A DNA stretch of 37,098 nt, taken from contig JAUIAG010000015.1 of assembly GCA_030425355.1 (NCBI GenBank), forward strand, positions 1 to 37,098. The letters are read 5' to 3'. The stretch's first letter is position 1; the number at the start of each line of letters is the position of its first letter. The DNA is from Verrucomicrobiia bacterium. GTDB lineage: Bacteria; Verrucomicrobiota; Verrucomicrobiia; Limisphaerales; JAJOIW01. The notes below the pieces were generated by a model. The model searched no databases. It saw only the letters and a program-made list of their open reading frames with translations, and had not been told where the DNA came from. Shown here in pieces: positions 1-8,673 of this stretch. A program made the translations under genes and the position numbers.

Positions 1-170
1 CCTGACAGAAAGGGACTTGGTATCAGGGAGACACCAGCAGAAGGGCGTTAATTCGGGCTTATCCCGGCTAAATCCTTCACAAACCCGGATCCGTGCCGAT
101 TGACTTTATGATTCACACCGGCTGAATCCTCTCCAGTCATGAAAAATGACGGGAAATTTCAGCACGGTAG

Positions 171-199
171 TGGACAAACTCTCAAAATCTACGCATCAT
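171..199 (+). promoter_or_regulatory. Putative clpC promoter
   Basis: TGGACA (171-176), a 17-nt spacer and CATCAT (194-199) resemble sigma70 -35 and -10 boxes with 5/6 and 4/6 matches. The -10 box ends 7 nt before the ATG at 207, so transcription would begin at or next to the start codon. No CtsR- or CIRCE-like operator is visible in bases 1-200, which hold no gene. Confidence 0.33.
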
Positions 200-206
200 A
201 TTGAGT

Positions 207-2723
207 ATGAGTGACGAGCAAATGAATAACTTTACCCCCAGGGCTCAGCAGGTGCTGGCTCTTGCTCGCAAGGAGGCCGACCGGTTCAATCACAATTTCG
301 TCGGAACCGAGCATATCCTCCTGGGTTTGATCAAACTCGGGCAGGGGGTGGCTGTGAATGTCCTCCAGAAGCTCGGTCTTGATCTCGAGACAGTTCGGGA
401 AGAAGTCGAAAAACAGGTAGGCACCGGACCCGAGCAGAAGATGATCGGCAACATTCCATATACCCCACGGGTAAAGAAGGTTCTGTCACTCGCTGCCAAG
501 GAAGCCAAATCTCTCAATCACACATATGTGGGCACGGAACATATCCTACTCGGTTTGCTCCGTGAAGGTGATGGAGTCGCCGCCCAGGTCCTCAAAAACC
601 TTGAGGTCGACATTGAGCAGACCCGGCAGGAAATCCTCCGCGAGCTTGATCCCAACTTCTCGTCCGAGGATGACCCGATGACAGAAACAGCTGCCGCCAA
701 AGGACCTAATGACAAAAAGGGCGACAGCAAAACTCCGGCTCTTAAAGCATTCGGCCGGGACCTGACCGAGATCGCCTCCAAAGGCGAGATGGACCCTGTC
801 ATCGGTCGCAAGAATGAAATTGAAAGGGTCATTCAGATTCTCTGCCGCCGAACCAAAAACAACCCCGTGCTCCTCGGCGAGGCCGGTGTCGGTAAAACCG
901 CCATCGTCGAAGGCCTGGCCCAGGAAATCGCCAAAGGCAATGTCCCGGAAATCCTCCGCGATAAAAAGGTCATCACCCTTGACCTCGCCCTCATGGTGGC
1001 CGGAACGAAATACCGCGGGCAGTTCGAAGAGCGCATCAAAGCAGTGATGGATGAAATCCGCCGCACCAAGAACGTCATTCTTTTTATCGACGAGCTGCAC
1101 ACCATCGTCGGTGCCGGTTCTGCCGAAGGCACAATGGATGCCTCCAACATCATCAAACCGGCTCTGAGCCGATCCGAACTCCAGTGCATTGGCGCGACCA
1201 CGCTCAACGAATACCGAAAGTACATCGAAAAGGATGCGGCGCTCGAACGCCGGTTCCAGAGCGTCAAAGTCGAGGCTCCGACAGAGGAGGAGGCCATCCT
1301 CATTCTCAAAGGGCTTCGCTCAAAGTATGAGGATCACCACAAGGCGCAGATTACCGACGAGGCCATCGAGACCTCCGTTAAGCTTTCCGAGCGCTACATA
1401 ACCGGCCGGTTCCTCCCCGACAAGGCCATCGACGTGATCGACGAGGCTGGTTCAAGGGCACGCATCAGCACCATGACGCGTCCACCCGAAATCAAGGACC
1501 TCGAGGCTAAAATCGAGGAAATAAAGACCAAGAAGGAACTCGCCATCAAGGAACAGGACTTCGAAGGAGCTGCTTCCATGCGTGACAGGGAGAAGCAGAC
1601 CAAGGAGGCTCTGGACCGGGCCCTCGAGGACTGGAACAAGAAGCGCGAAGATTTCAAAGTAACAGTCGATGAAGACGACGTTATCCAGGTCATCTCCAAA
1701 TGGACCGGCGTCCCCCTCCAGAGACTTGAGGAGGGCGAGGCGCAGAGAGTTCTCAACATTGAAAAGGACCTTGGTGAAATCGTTATAGGCCAGAAGGAGG
1801 CGGTTGCCTCCCTTGCCAAGGCGCTCCGTCGTTCACGAGTCGATCTCAAGGATCCAAAGAGGCCAATCGGTACTTTCGCTCTTCTTGGTCCGACCGGGAT
1901 AGGAAAAACGCTTCTTGCCAAAACATTGGCCGAGAAGATGTTCGGTGACGCGAAGTCTCTTATCCAGCTGGATATGAGCGAGTATATGGAGAAATTCAGT
2001 GTCTCCCGTCTGGTTGGATCGCCTCCCGGCTATGTTGGTTACGAGGAAGGTGGACAGCTGACCGAGCAGGTCCGACGCCGCCCATACAGTGTGGTCCTCT
2101 TCGACGAGATCGAAAAAGCTCACCCCGATGTGATGAACATGCTCCTCCAGATCCTTGAGGAGGGCAAACTCACCGACAACATGGGTCGCGTGGTTGATTT
2201 CCGGAACACCATCATCCTTCTAACATCCAACGTGGGTGCGGAAGCCATCACCAAAACCTCGCTCGGCTTCGGGCAGCGTTCTGAAGAAGTTTCCTACGAC
2301 AAGATGAAGGAGAACATCATGGAGTCCGCCAAGAAAGTGTTCCGACCTGAATTCCTCAACCGGCTCGACGAGGTTGTCGTCTTCCGTGCGCTTTCCCGCG
2401 AGGATCTCATTCAAATCCTCAATCTTGAAATCACCAAGGTCTCCGAACGGCTCAAGCATCGTAACATCCATCTGGTTCTCGATGAGAAGGCCAAGGATTT
2501 TCTGGTTGGCAAGGGATATGATCCCACTTATGGAGCCCGTCCCATGAGGCGATCCGTTGAGCGATACCTTGAGGATCCGCTCGCAGAGGAAATCCTCCGC
2601 GGTAACATCCACGGCTCTTCTCCAGTGACGGTGACCACAGATGGAGATGGTGACAAACTGGTCTTCAACCAGGACCATTCCGACTCCGAACCGGAATCCA
2701 TCACAGAAGAAGCCGGTTCCTGA
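207..2723 (+). CDS. clpC: ATP-dependent Clp protease ATP-binding subunit ClpC
   Basis: This is an Hsp100 unfoldase that feeds substrates to the ClpP peptidase in the cytoplasm. Two Clp N-terminal repeats cover about residues 8-150 (numbered here from a TTG at 201). The first AAA+ domain has Walker A GEAGVGKT at 226-233 and Walker B ending in D297-E298. A UVR-like coiled segment (about 445-475, [16 protein letters not shown]) marks the ClpC type. The second AAA+ domain has GPTGIGKT at 563-570. An LGFGQ sequence lies where ClpC/ClpX proteins carry the ClpP-binding loop. Length (838 residues) is normal. Start candidates are TTG 201, ATG 207 and ATG 222; 207 is chosen because it fits the promoter-like boxes, although none has a Shine-Dalgarno site. 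The gene is monocistronic, closed by a strong terminator. Confidence 0.97.
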   Translation: MSDEQMNNFTPRAQQVLALARKEADRFNHNFVGTEHILLGLIKLGQGVAVNVLQKLGLDLETVREEVEKQVGTGPEQKMIGNIPYTPRVKKVLSLAAKEAKSLNHTYVGTEHILLGLLREGDGVAAQVLKNLEVDIEQTRQEILRELDPNFSSEDDPMTETAAAKGPNDKKGDSKTPALKAFGRDLTEIASKGEMDPVIGRKNEIERVIQILCRRTKNNPVLLGEAGVGKTAIVEGLAQEIAKGNVPEILRDKKVITLDLALMVAGTKYRGQFEERIKAVMDEIRRTKNVILFIDELHTIVGAGSAEGTMDASNIIKPALSRSELQCIGATTLNEYRKYIEKDAALERRFQSVKVEAPTEEEAILILKGLRSKYEDHHKAQITDEAIETSVKLSERYITGRFLPDKAIDVIDEAGSRARISTMTRPPEIKDLEAKIEEIKTKKELAIKEQDFEGAASMRDREKQTKEALDRALEDWNKKREDFKVTVDEDDVIQVISKWTGVPLQRLEEGEAQRVLNIEKDLGEIVIGQKEAVASLAKALRRSRVDLKDPKRPIGTFALLGPTGIGKTLLAKTLAEKMFGDAKSLIQLDMSEYMEKFSVSRLVGSPPGYVGYEEGGQLTEQVRRRPYSVVLFDEIEKAHPDVMNMLLQILEEGKLTDNMGRVVDFRNTIILLTSNVGAEAITKTSLGFGQRSEEVSYDKMKENIMESAKKVFRPEFLNRLDEVVVFRALSREDLIQILNLEITKVSERLKHRNIHLVLDEKAKDFLVGKGYDPTYGARPMRRSVERYLEDPLAEEILRGNIHGSSPVTVTTDGDGDKLVFNQDHSDSEPESITEEAGS

Positions 2724-2771
2724 AATCCGCAGCTGGATTTCGCCGGAAGAACGCGATCAGATTAATTTTCA

Positions 2772-2800
2772 CCCCGACCTGCTCCGGTCGGGGTTTTTCT
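2772..2800 (+). terminator. Intrinsic terminator of clpC
   Basis: CCCCGACC (2772-2779) and GGTCGGGG (2786-2793) form a perfect 8-bp stem with a 6-nt loop. The stem is followed directly by TTTTTCTT. This is a textbook Rho-independent terminator 49 nt after the clpC stop codon. Confidence 0.9.
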
Positions 2801-2940
2801 TGTCCGGAATCCATGGCTTTCATGGCGGATTTGCCCATCGGGTCTATCCCTGAAGCCACTGGGCTCTACCACTTTCCGGCGAAAAACCACCTTCAGGAAT
2901 TCCCCTAATCAGCCGCTATGAATAGGGAAAAACAGGGCTG

Positions 2941-3939
2941 ATGCAGTTCATTCGATTAGTATTTATTTCTCTGTGCGGGCTGGCTGGATACGCCATTTCG
3001 GTGGTGCAACCGGATCTGCTTCCTTCAGAGGTTCATGGCGGGCTTTACGGGCTTTCTATTGGATTCCTCTGGGTGGGTATCGATCTTTATTTCCAGGGCC
3101 TGAGCCTGAGGTCATTCTCGGCGGCGACCTTCGGTATGTTCTTCGGGATGCTCCCGGCACTGATTCTCGATGCCTCAGGCCTCTTTGTCTATGCCCCCGA
3201 AAGGATTCAGTGGGTCATAAGACTCATCACCTTCGTCGGTTTCAGTTATCTCGGCATGATGCTGTCTCTGCGAAGCAATAAAGAGGACTTCTACCTCCTG
3301 ATTCCGTTTGTCCGATTCTCCCCCAAGGGAATCAAGCACGAGAATTTTATTCTGGATACCTGCGCAATCATTGATGGCCGATTCCTGGATCTCATCCGCC
3401 TGAATTTTCTGGATGGAGTGGTCATCGTCCCCAAGTTCGTACTCGCCGAGCTGCATGCCATCAGCGATTCCTCTGATCCGAACCGGTCCGAATCCGGCAA
3501 GCGGGGATTGATGTTTCTCGAAGAAGCGAAGTCCGATCCTAAAATTTCCATCCGCATTCACGAGGCGGATTTTCCCGAGGAAAATGATGTCGACGCCAAG
3601 CTTGTCCGTCTCGCAAACATGCTACAGGCCAAGCTCCTGACCAATGACCGGACACTCGGAAAGATTGCCGAACTGAATGGTATCATCCACCTCAACCCAC
3701 AGGATCTCACCCGGTCCCTCAGGCATCAGATCTGCCCGGGTGATGTGCTGCCTCTGAGAATTCAGAAAGCAGGCAAGGAGAAGGACCAGGGAATCGGCTA
3801 TCTGGATGACGGGACCATGGTCGTGGTCAATCACGCCAGGGAACTCCTCGGACAGCTCATCAGAGTCGAAGTTTCCAGTCTGCTCCCCACCACTGCGGGA
3901 GTCATGGTATTCGCTGAACTCGAGCGGAAATCCTCCTGA
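2941..3939 (+). CDS. Membrane-anchored PIN/TRAM domain protein (YacL-like)
   Basis: This is a predicted membrane-bound nuclease of the PIN/TRAM family (Bacillus YacL type). About four hydrophobic helices fill residues 1-115. The PIN domain starts at about 136 (FILDTCAIIDGRFLD) and has the expected acidic cluster: D139, D145, E170, D218 and D236 (in LLTNDRTLG). The C-terminal 65 residues match a TRAM RNA-binding domain. At 332 residues it is slightly shorter than YacL, and all catalytic acids appear intact, so an active RNase is plausible; the substrate is unknown. The ATG at 2941 has no clear Shine-Dalgarno site. It lies 217 bp after clpC, beyond its terminator, so it is probably transcribed separately. 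Confidence 0.88.
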   Translation: MQFIRLVFISLCGLAGYAISVVQPDLLPSEVHGGLYGLSIGFLWVGIDLYFQGLSLRSFSAATFGMFFGMLPALILDASGLFVYAPERIQWVIRLITFVGFSYLGMMLSLRSNKEDFYLLIPFVRFSPKGIKHENFILDTCAIIDGRFLDLIRLNFLDGVVIVPKFVLAELHAISDSSDPNRSESGKRGLMFLEEAKSDPKISIRIHEADFPEENDVDAKLVRLANMLQAKLLTNDRTLGKIAELNGIIHLNPQDLTRSLRHQICPGDVLPLRIQKAGKEKDQGIGYLDDGTMVVVNHARELLGQLIRVEVSSLLPTTAGVMVFAELERKSS

Positions 3940-4101
3940 GCCCACCCAGCCGGTCTGAATGTGTTGAATCTGGTCCCCACCATGCACATGCTTTCAGTCC
4001 TTTTCACTCCTCCAGTCACAGTTCCGGATACTCTTCTGCGGTTTGGCTTCCAACCGCCGCGACCCATTGCCCATCGGAATATCGTTGATCTGTGACATCA
4101 C

Positions 4102-5502
4102 TTGGCGCTATTGGAAGGTGTGGAATCAACGATTTCTGCCAGCCAGCTCAGCGAACTTCAAAAGCTCATCCCGAAAGAGGAACTCCTCACTGGTGCCGCT
4201 CTCTGCGAAAAATATGGTGGTGACAAATGGTATGCTCACCGCACTCCCGATGCCGTGGTCATGGCCCGCAGCGCCGGGACTGTCTCGGAGGTTCTGAAGT
4301 TTGCCAACCGGCACAGAATTCCTGTCACTCCACGGGGTGCCGGTTACGGATACGTCGGCGGCTGTGTGCCTGTGCAGGGAGGCATCGTCCTTTCCGTCGA
4401 GAAAATGAACCGGATTCTTGAAATTTCGACCGCCGATTTCATCGCCAGGGTTCAGCCCGGAGTTAAAACTGCGGAACTTCAGAACCGCGTTGCTGCCAAA
4501 GGGCTGTTCTATCCGCCTGATCCAGCCAGTCGCGATGATTGTTCACTTGGTGGCAACATCGCCACCAATGCCGGTGGTCCCAAGTGCCTCAAATACGGTG
4601 TGACGAGAGATTATGTGCTTGGCATGGAGGTTGTGCTTCCCTGCGGGACCATTACCCGTCTCGGCAGCAGAACCCACAAGAACAAAACGGGATTCGATCT
4701 CTCACGATTTTTTGTGGGTTCCGAAGGAATGCTTGGGATTGTCACCGAGGCGACACTGAAGCTTCTGCCGATGCCGGCTTATCGTTCAGGGCTTTCGATC
4801 GGATTCGCCACCATGAAAGATGCCGCCAGGGCCATTCGTGAAGTGTTTGCCCACGGTTATCTGCCGGCCGCACTGGAACTGGCTGATGAGTTCACACTGG
4901 CGGCTGCCCGAAAGAGGACCGGAAATTCCGCTCTGGAAGGCTGCAATGCCCACATCATTCTCGAACTGGATGGACATGAGAAATCCGTCCGTTCGGAGAT
5001 CCGCGAACTGGTTAAAATTCTCGAAGAACTACCAAGGCTCTGGATTCAAAAGGCTATTGGTCCGGAGAATATTGAGTCCCTGTGGGCTCTGCGTCGCGAA
5101 TTTTCCTTCAGCCTCCGCGACACCGGGCTCAAGAAGCTCAACGAGGACATCACTGTTCCCCGCGGCTCACTGGAAAAACTTTTCAGCTTCACCTCAAAGC
5201 TTCAGAAGAAATACCGGATCCCTGTAGCCTGCTTCGGCCATGCAGGTGATGGCAATATCCATGTCAATCTGATGCTGGACATGGAAGATCCGGAACAGGT
5301 TGAGAAATCGGAGCTGGCCCTGGATGAGTTGTTCACCGGCATTGTGGCGATGGGCGGTGTTGTCACCGGTGAGCATGGCATAGGTCTGGCCAAGAAACCA
5401 TGGTGGGAGGTCGCCACCAACGCCGAAACCCGGGAACTGCATCGCAGAATCAAGGATGCCCTGGATCCCAACCATATTCTGAACCCCGGTAAATTTCTTT
5501 AA
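4102..5502 (+). CDS. FAD-binding oxidase, GlcD / D-lactate dehydrogenase type
   Basis: This flavoprotein oxidises a 2-hydroxy acid (glycolate or D-lactate type). The N-terminal FAD_binding_4 domain (about residues 48-220) includes VTPRGAGYGYVGG and DDCSLGGNIATNAGG. The FAD-oxidase C domain (about 225-465) includes GHAGDGNIHVNLML, GGVVTGEHGIGLAKK and the terminal LDPNHILNPGK. These are the signature blocks of GlcD/Dld proteins, and the length of 466 is typical. No GlcE or GlcF partner and no Fe-S domain is present in the window, so the electron acceptor is unclear and the exact substrate cannot be read from sequence. The TTG start at 4102 is the most upstream choice that keeps the family N-terminus; no Shine-Dalgarno supports it, and TTG 4111 or GTG 4120 are alternatives. 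Confidence 0.85.
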   Translation: MALLEGVESTISASQLSELQKLIPKEELLTGAALCEKYGGDKWYAHRTPDAVVMARSAGTVSEVLKFANRHRIPVTPRGAGYGYVGGCVPVQGGIVLSVEKMNRILEISTADFIARVQPGVKTAELQNRVAAKGLFYPPDPASRDDCSLGGNIATNAGGPKCLKYGVTRDYVLGMEVVLPCGTITRLGSRTHKNKTGFDLSRFFVGSEGMLGIVTEATLKLLPMPAYRSGLSIGFATMKDAARAIREVFAHGYLPAALELADEFTLAAARKRTGNSALEGCNAHIILELDGHEKSVRSEIRELVKILEELPRLWIQKAIGPENIESLWALRREFSFSLRDTGLKKLNEDITVPRGSLEKLFSFTSKLQKKYRIPVACFGHAGDGNIHVNLMLDMEDPEQVEKSELALDELFTGIVAMGGVVTGEHGIGLAKKPWWEVATNAETRELHRRIKDALDPNHILNPGKFL

Positions 5503-5579
5503 TCCCCAAGGATGCTGATCAGGCTCAAGGGGTAGGGTGAATGAATTCCGCAACCTGCTGATATCGATTCTCCTGCAAC

Positions 5580-5607
5580 TTGTAAAATGACCGTAACCGG
5601 GTATGAT
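5580..5607 (+). promoter_or_regulatory. Putative promoter of the 57-residue membrane protein gene
   Basis: TTGTAA (5580-5585), a 16-nt spacer and TATGAT (5602-5607) form a good sigma70-like promoter. The -10 box is followed by exactly 8 nt and then the ATG at 5616. The predicted transcript would therefore be leaderless. The same TATGAT-8nt-ATG layout occurs in front of proA. Confidence 0.45.
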
Positions 5608-5615
5608 GCCGGTGA

Positions 5616-5789
5616 ATGTTAGGCAGAGGAAAATCAAAGGAAGAGCGCCGGTACTACCTGCTGCCCGGTATGGGGAAGCTGAACCGCCAGAAGCGCCAGA
5701 AATTTCAGATTATTGCCCTGGTCGTCGGAATCGTCACCTCCGCCATACTCTGCGCCATTTTCTATCTCGCCTACCGGACAGCGCCATAA
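5616..5789 (+). CDS. Small single-pass membrane protein, unknown function
   Basis: This 57-codon reading frame begins MLGRGKSKEERRYYLLPG and continues with a basic stretch (GKLNRQKRQKFQ) before one hydrophobic helix (about residues 31-52, IIALVVGIVTSAILCAIFYL), ending in AYRTAP. A basic cytoplasmic N-terminus followed by a single helix suggests an N-in, C-out anchor with almost no external part. An in-frame stop lies directly before ATG 5616; ATG 5670 would give only the last 39 residues. A promoter-like element 8 nt upstream supports 5616. It stands alone between glcD-like and a convergent minus-strand gene. I recall similar ERRYYLLPG-type small proteins from Verrucomicrobia but cannot name a function. 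Confidence 0.62.
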   Translation: MLGRGKSKEERRYYLLPGMGKLNRQKRQKFQIIALVVGIVTSAILCAIFYLAYRTAP

Positions 5790-5813
5790 GTGATTGGGAT
5801 CCATCCCGGATTT

Positions 5814-7043
5814 TCACGGATCAAGACTTTCCCGGGTGGCCCTGTAAGCCTTCCGCATTTCGTATTGTCGCAGCAGATCCGGCTCGAGTATCTGACTCAA
5901 TGCCTCTTTCCGGGATGCCTGGATGTCGGCAGAGAGCTGTCGTTTCTCAGTCTCGCTCAGACCGGAATGGTTATGGATTCTCAGAATCTCGCGGTCTGTC
6001 AGGTCCTCTATCTGGTGGATTTGTCCGGTGAATTTCCTCGGAATCCCGGCGTTTTCTGTGAGTGAAAGGACGCGCTGAAAGCCCGGTTCCCTCGACTTTT
6101 CCCAGAAGCGGCTGGTTTCCCCGTCTGTCACCGACTGCAGAAGACCTGCAAAGGCCTCGTCATCCATCTCTCCATCGCCCCGGTAGGACTGATCCCATTT
6201 TCGAAAAACTTTTCTGAACTGACCGGCGTCCAGATCCACCGGAGCCAGTTTCAACCGGAGCCTGCCCGCCGACTTCGAATACCGGAGAAGGACCTCCTCA
6301 ATCTGATCTGCATCGAGAAATTCACCAAGAGCCTGACGGGTTTCAATCTCGAGGGCGGAGGCGGCGGTCGAAGGGCCGCTTTGCTGTTGTTGAACCCCGG
6401 AAAGCTGCCCGGAGTGTCCCCCGCCGCCTTTCTCAAGAGTCTGCTCAAGCAGCGACTGGAAGCTTTCCACCTGTGCCGGTGTCAGGGATTCCCAGAAACC
6501 TTGTCCAAGTGCAACCTGAATCAAGGTTCCCCGCCTTGTGAATTTCGGGATCTCTCCAGCGGATGATTCAAGGATCTGCCCCAATACGCGGTTCCTTTCG
6601 GATTCCAGTGCCCTGAGACGGCTGCTGACCTCGGAGTAATTGAGAAACCCGGGAGTGTTCTGCCACCAGGACAGATCCAGTGCTTTTTCTGCATCGGCCA
6701 TCAGACCGCTGTAATGCTGATCAATTTCCGCTGTGACCAGATCCCTTATCGTCAGCTCGGGACAACCAATTTTCCGAAGATTCTCCACATATACCATGAA
6801 GTTGGTGGATTCCAGTTCACTCCAGTGGAAAGGTTTTTCCGATTCCCGGACCGGAGCAGGATCGAACACGGTGCCTTCAGGGGCAGGGGACACGGTACTG
6901 TGCTTTTCCTGCAGGCCTTCCCTGGATTGGTGCTGATACGGTTGATTCCGGGCACTCCATGACTGCCAGAGAAATATCAGACTCACCCCGAGCACGCCGT
7001 TCAGCACCACCGAAAGTATCGCCACCCTTTGCCACGCCATCAC
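5814..7043 (-). CDS. Membrane-anchored protein of unknown function in the BlaI/M56 operon
   Basis: I cannot assign a function. One hydrophobic helix near the N-terminus (about residues 5-27, VAILSVVLNGVLGVSLIFLW) should anchor the protein, with the remaining roughly 380 residues probably outside the membrane. Past a Pro/Ser-rich linker comes NFMVYVENLRKIGCPELTIRDLV. The core pattern NLRxIGCPExTIRD is one I remember from other anchored Verrucomicrobia proteins. The rest is rich in charged, helical sequence with several acidic LDADQIEE-like segments. The start is GTG at 7043 or ATG at 7040, 9-12 nt after the stop of the M56 gene, so the two are almost certainly co-transcribed. Being third in a BlaI/M56 operon makes it a candidate effector or sensor partner; that is inference. 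Confidence 0.8.
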   Translation of the reverse strand: MMAWQRVAILSVVLNGVLGVSLIFLWQSWSARNQPYQHQSREGLQEKHSTVSPAPEGTVFDPAPVRESEKPFHWSELESTNFMVYVENLRKIGCPELTIRDLVTAEIDQHYSGLMADAEKALDLSWWQNTPGFLNYSEVSSRLRALESERNRVLGQILESSAGEIPKFTRRGTLIQVALGQGFWESLTPAQVESFQSLLEQTLEKGGGGHSGQLSGVQQQQSGPSTAASALEIETRQALGEFLDADQIEEVLLRYSKSAGRLRLKLAPVDLDAGQFRKVFRKWDQSYRGDGEMDDEAFAGLLQSVTDGETSRFWEKSREPGFQRVLSLTENAGIPRKFTGQIHQIEDLTDREILRIHNHSGLSETEKRQLSADIQASRKEALSQILEPDLLRQYEMRKAYRATRESLDP

Positions 7044-7052
7044 AGAATCAGC

Positions 7053-8096
7053 TTACCAGTCCACAAGGACACGTATGGAGTCAAATGAAAGTGGCTGGAC
7101 GGGGCGGGGGAACATGGGATCAGTCAAACCGGTGACCACCAGCAGCAGAAGCAGGGCAATCCCCGGAATCAGGCCCCTCAATCCCGACTTCACAGGACCG
7201 GATAATTGCCGGAAGCGGCTGAAAATTTCGTATTCCTCCTCCCAGAAGCCGACTCTCAATGGTCTGCCATGGATTTTTTCGATATTCGCTTCCGGCTGTT
7301 CGACAAAGCGCAGCAGCGTCCTCGCATAAAGTTTGCGGTCGGACGATTTCCTCCCGTTGAGCGCCGAGGCGTCTGCCGCAAGTTCCATGTCCACCATAAC
7401 CATCCGCAGAAGATGTCTGATTACCGGATTGAACCAGTGAAGTGCCCGGAACAGGGCAATCAGGTGCATGACAACCATGTCCCCTCTTTTGACGTGCGCC
7501 ATCTCGTGCCGGAAGATGAGATACCACTGGTGCTGTGTGAGAAGTCGCATCATCGAACTCGGGATGACCAGCCGCGGCTTGAAAAGCCCGTACAGTGCCG
7601 GGCTGCTGACATGCGGACTGTGGACAATGGTGACCTGCGGTTCGAGTCCAAGATCGTGCTCGGCGTCTGCCAGGGCATTCAGAATCTCCGGTTCGCCGAC
7701 CAGCTCCGCCGACCTCAGTTCGGCACCCCAGAACTGGCGGGCTTTGAACCACTGGGAAAGTGAGACGAGGACGCCGACCGCCCAGATGGTCGACAACAGC
7801 CGTATCAGATAGAAATCCGCTTCGAGCTGCATCCTCGTCCGGGCTTCCGGCATCTCACTTCGCACAGGAAGGATGTGCACCCCGGTATAATTGCCCAGAC
7901 TCAATGGGGATTCCGGGGCTCCAACCAGCAGCAGCCTGATGAAAATCACCATCCACAGTAAAAATGCCACCTCCGGTCCTATCCAGCGGGCGAATAGAAA
8001 CCGTATCACCATGACGAGGATGCCCAGCAGCGTCGCCTGCCACGAAACATTGATCATGGCTTCGCAAAGTGTTTCTACCAGGACTGCAAAAGACAT
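7053..8096 (-). CDS. M56 family metallopeptidase (BlaR1/MecR1-like, without sensor domain)
   Basis: This integral-membrane zinc protease resembles the protease half of BlaR1/MecR1. Hydrophobic helices occur near residues 15-60, 95-115 and the C-terminus. The catalytic motif is HEMAH (197-201) in LIFRHEMAHVKRGD, and MELAAD about 40 residues later supplies the third ligand in the usual E-x-x-x-D context. The C-terminal penicillin-binding sensor of BlaR1 is absent (347 residues in total), so it is probably not a beta-lactam sensor. The start ATG at 8096 lies 3 nt after the blaI stop and has a good GGAGG 8 nt upstream. In the family the protease inactivates its partner BlaI repressor after a signal. 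The signal here is unknown, and the following anchored protein may provide it. Confidence 0.9.
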   Translation of the reverse strand: MSFAVLVETLCEAMINVSWQATLLGILVMVIRFLFARWIGPEVAFLLWMVIFIRLLLVGAPESPLSLGNYTGVHILPVRSEMPEARTRMQLEADFYLIRLLSTIWAVGVLVSLSQWFKARQFWGAELRSAELVGEPEILNALADAEHDLGLEPQVTIVHSPHVSSPALYGLFKPRLVIPSSMMRLLTQHQWYLIFRHEMAHVKRGDMVVMHLIALFRALHWFNPVIRHLLRMVMVDMELAADASALNGRKSSDRKLYARTLLRFVEQPEANIEKIHGRPLRVGFWEEEYEIFSRFRQLSGPVKSGLRGLIPGIALLLLLVVTGLTDPMFPRPVQPLSFDSIRVLVDW

Positions 8097-8099
8097 CCT

Positions 8100-8474
8100 T
8101 CAGTCCTCCATTTGCTCGGCAATCCTTCGCAGCTGCTCAAGCTGGTCTTCGCTCAACTTCTTCGATTTGGCAAAATGCAGGAACATCTTCTCCATTGAAC
8201 CGTCAAAAACCTGATTCAAAAAGGACTCTCCCTGCTGCTGCTTTGACTTCTCCTCGGAAACAATCGGAAAATAAAGATAAAGATTTTTGTACTTTCTGTA
8301 GGAGAGTGCTCCCTTTTTGACCAGTCGGCTGAGGAAGGTCTTGACTGTCCGGATATCCCAGTTTTCGGTGCGGCTGATTTCCTCGGCGATATCATAGGCG
8401 GGCTGCGGAGCCCGGCGCCACAGTATCTTCATGATTTTCCACTCCGAGTCGGAAATTCTGGGTATGTTCTTCAT
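8100..8474 (-). CDS. BlaI/MecI-family transcriptional repressor
   Basis: This winged-helix repressor has 124 residues, the normal family length. DNA binding lies in about residues 1-75 (PRISDSEWKIMKILWRR, then NWDIRTVKTFLSRLVKKG), and a helical dimerisation region follows. The start at 8474 is chosen over a 67-codon upstream extension because MKNIPRISDSEW is the usual N-terminus and an AGGGA Shine-Dalgarno site lies 5 nt upstream. It is the first gene of a minus-strand operon with the M56 protease and an anchored protein. Family logic says it represses its own operon until proteolysed; a dyad at 8497-8514 overlapping the putative promoter fits that idea. Confidence 0.9.
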   Translation of the reverse strand: MKNIPRISDSEWKIMKILWRRAPQPAYDIAEEISRTENWDIRTVKTFLSRLVKKGALSYRKYKNLYLYFPIVSEEKSKQQQGESFLNQVFDGSMEKMFLHFAKSKKLSEDQLEQLRRIAEQMED

Positions 8475-8496
8475 GATGTCCCTGGTATTGGTGGAC

Positions 8497-8540
8497 CTTG
8501 TGAACCCATACAAGATGACGTCTGTTTTCAGAAATTTCAA
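8497..8540 (-). promoter_or_regulatory. Putative blaI promoter with overlapping dyad operator
   Basis: On the minus strand TTGAAA (8540-8535) is followed after 17 nt by CATCTT (8517-8512), a weak -10 box. CTTGT (8497-8501) and ACAAG (8510-8514) form a dyad around the expected transcription start, where a BlaI dimer could block polymerase. The dyad resembles known TACA/TGTA BlaI boxes only loosely, so the operator assignment is an inference. Confidence 0.3.
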
Positions 8541-8635
8541 TAGCTGAGTAGCGTGGCGGTGAATGGCCTGGGTGACGCGGCTTTTGTGCATGCCCGGCCG
8601 CCGGCACGCGACCCCGGTTCGGGGGCTAAGCGCAC

Positions 8636-8665
8636 TTGTTGCCTGCCGAATACTCTGGTTATGAT
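8636..8665 (+). promoter_or_regulatory. Putative proA promoter
   Basis: TTGTTG (8636-8641), an 18-nt spacer and TATGAT (8660-8665) form a sigma70-like promoter. The ATG of proA begins 8 nt after the -10 box and no Shine-Dalgarno site is present, so a leaderless mRNA is predicted. Confidence 0.48.
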
Positions 8666-8673
8666 GCGCTGTC

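Noticed and set aside
8612..8624. CCCCG-N3-CGGGG hairpin between blaI and proA
   Set aside because: It is a short GC-rich stem without a T-run on either strand; chance formation is likely in this GC-rich spacer.
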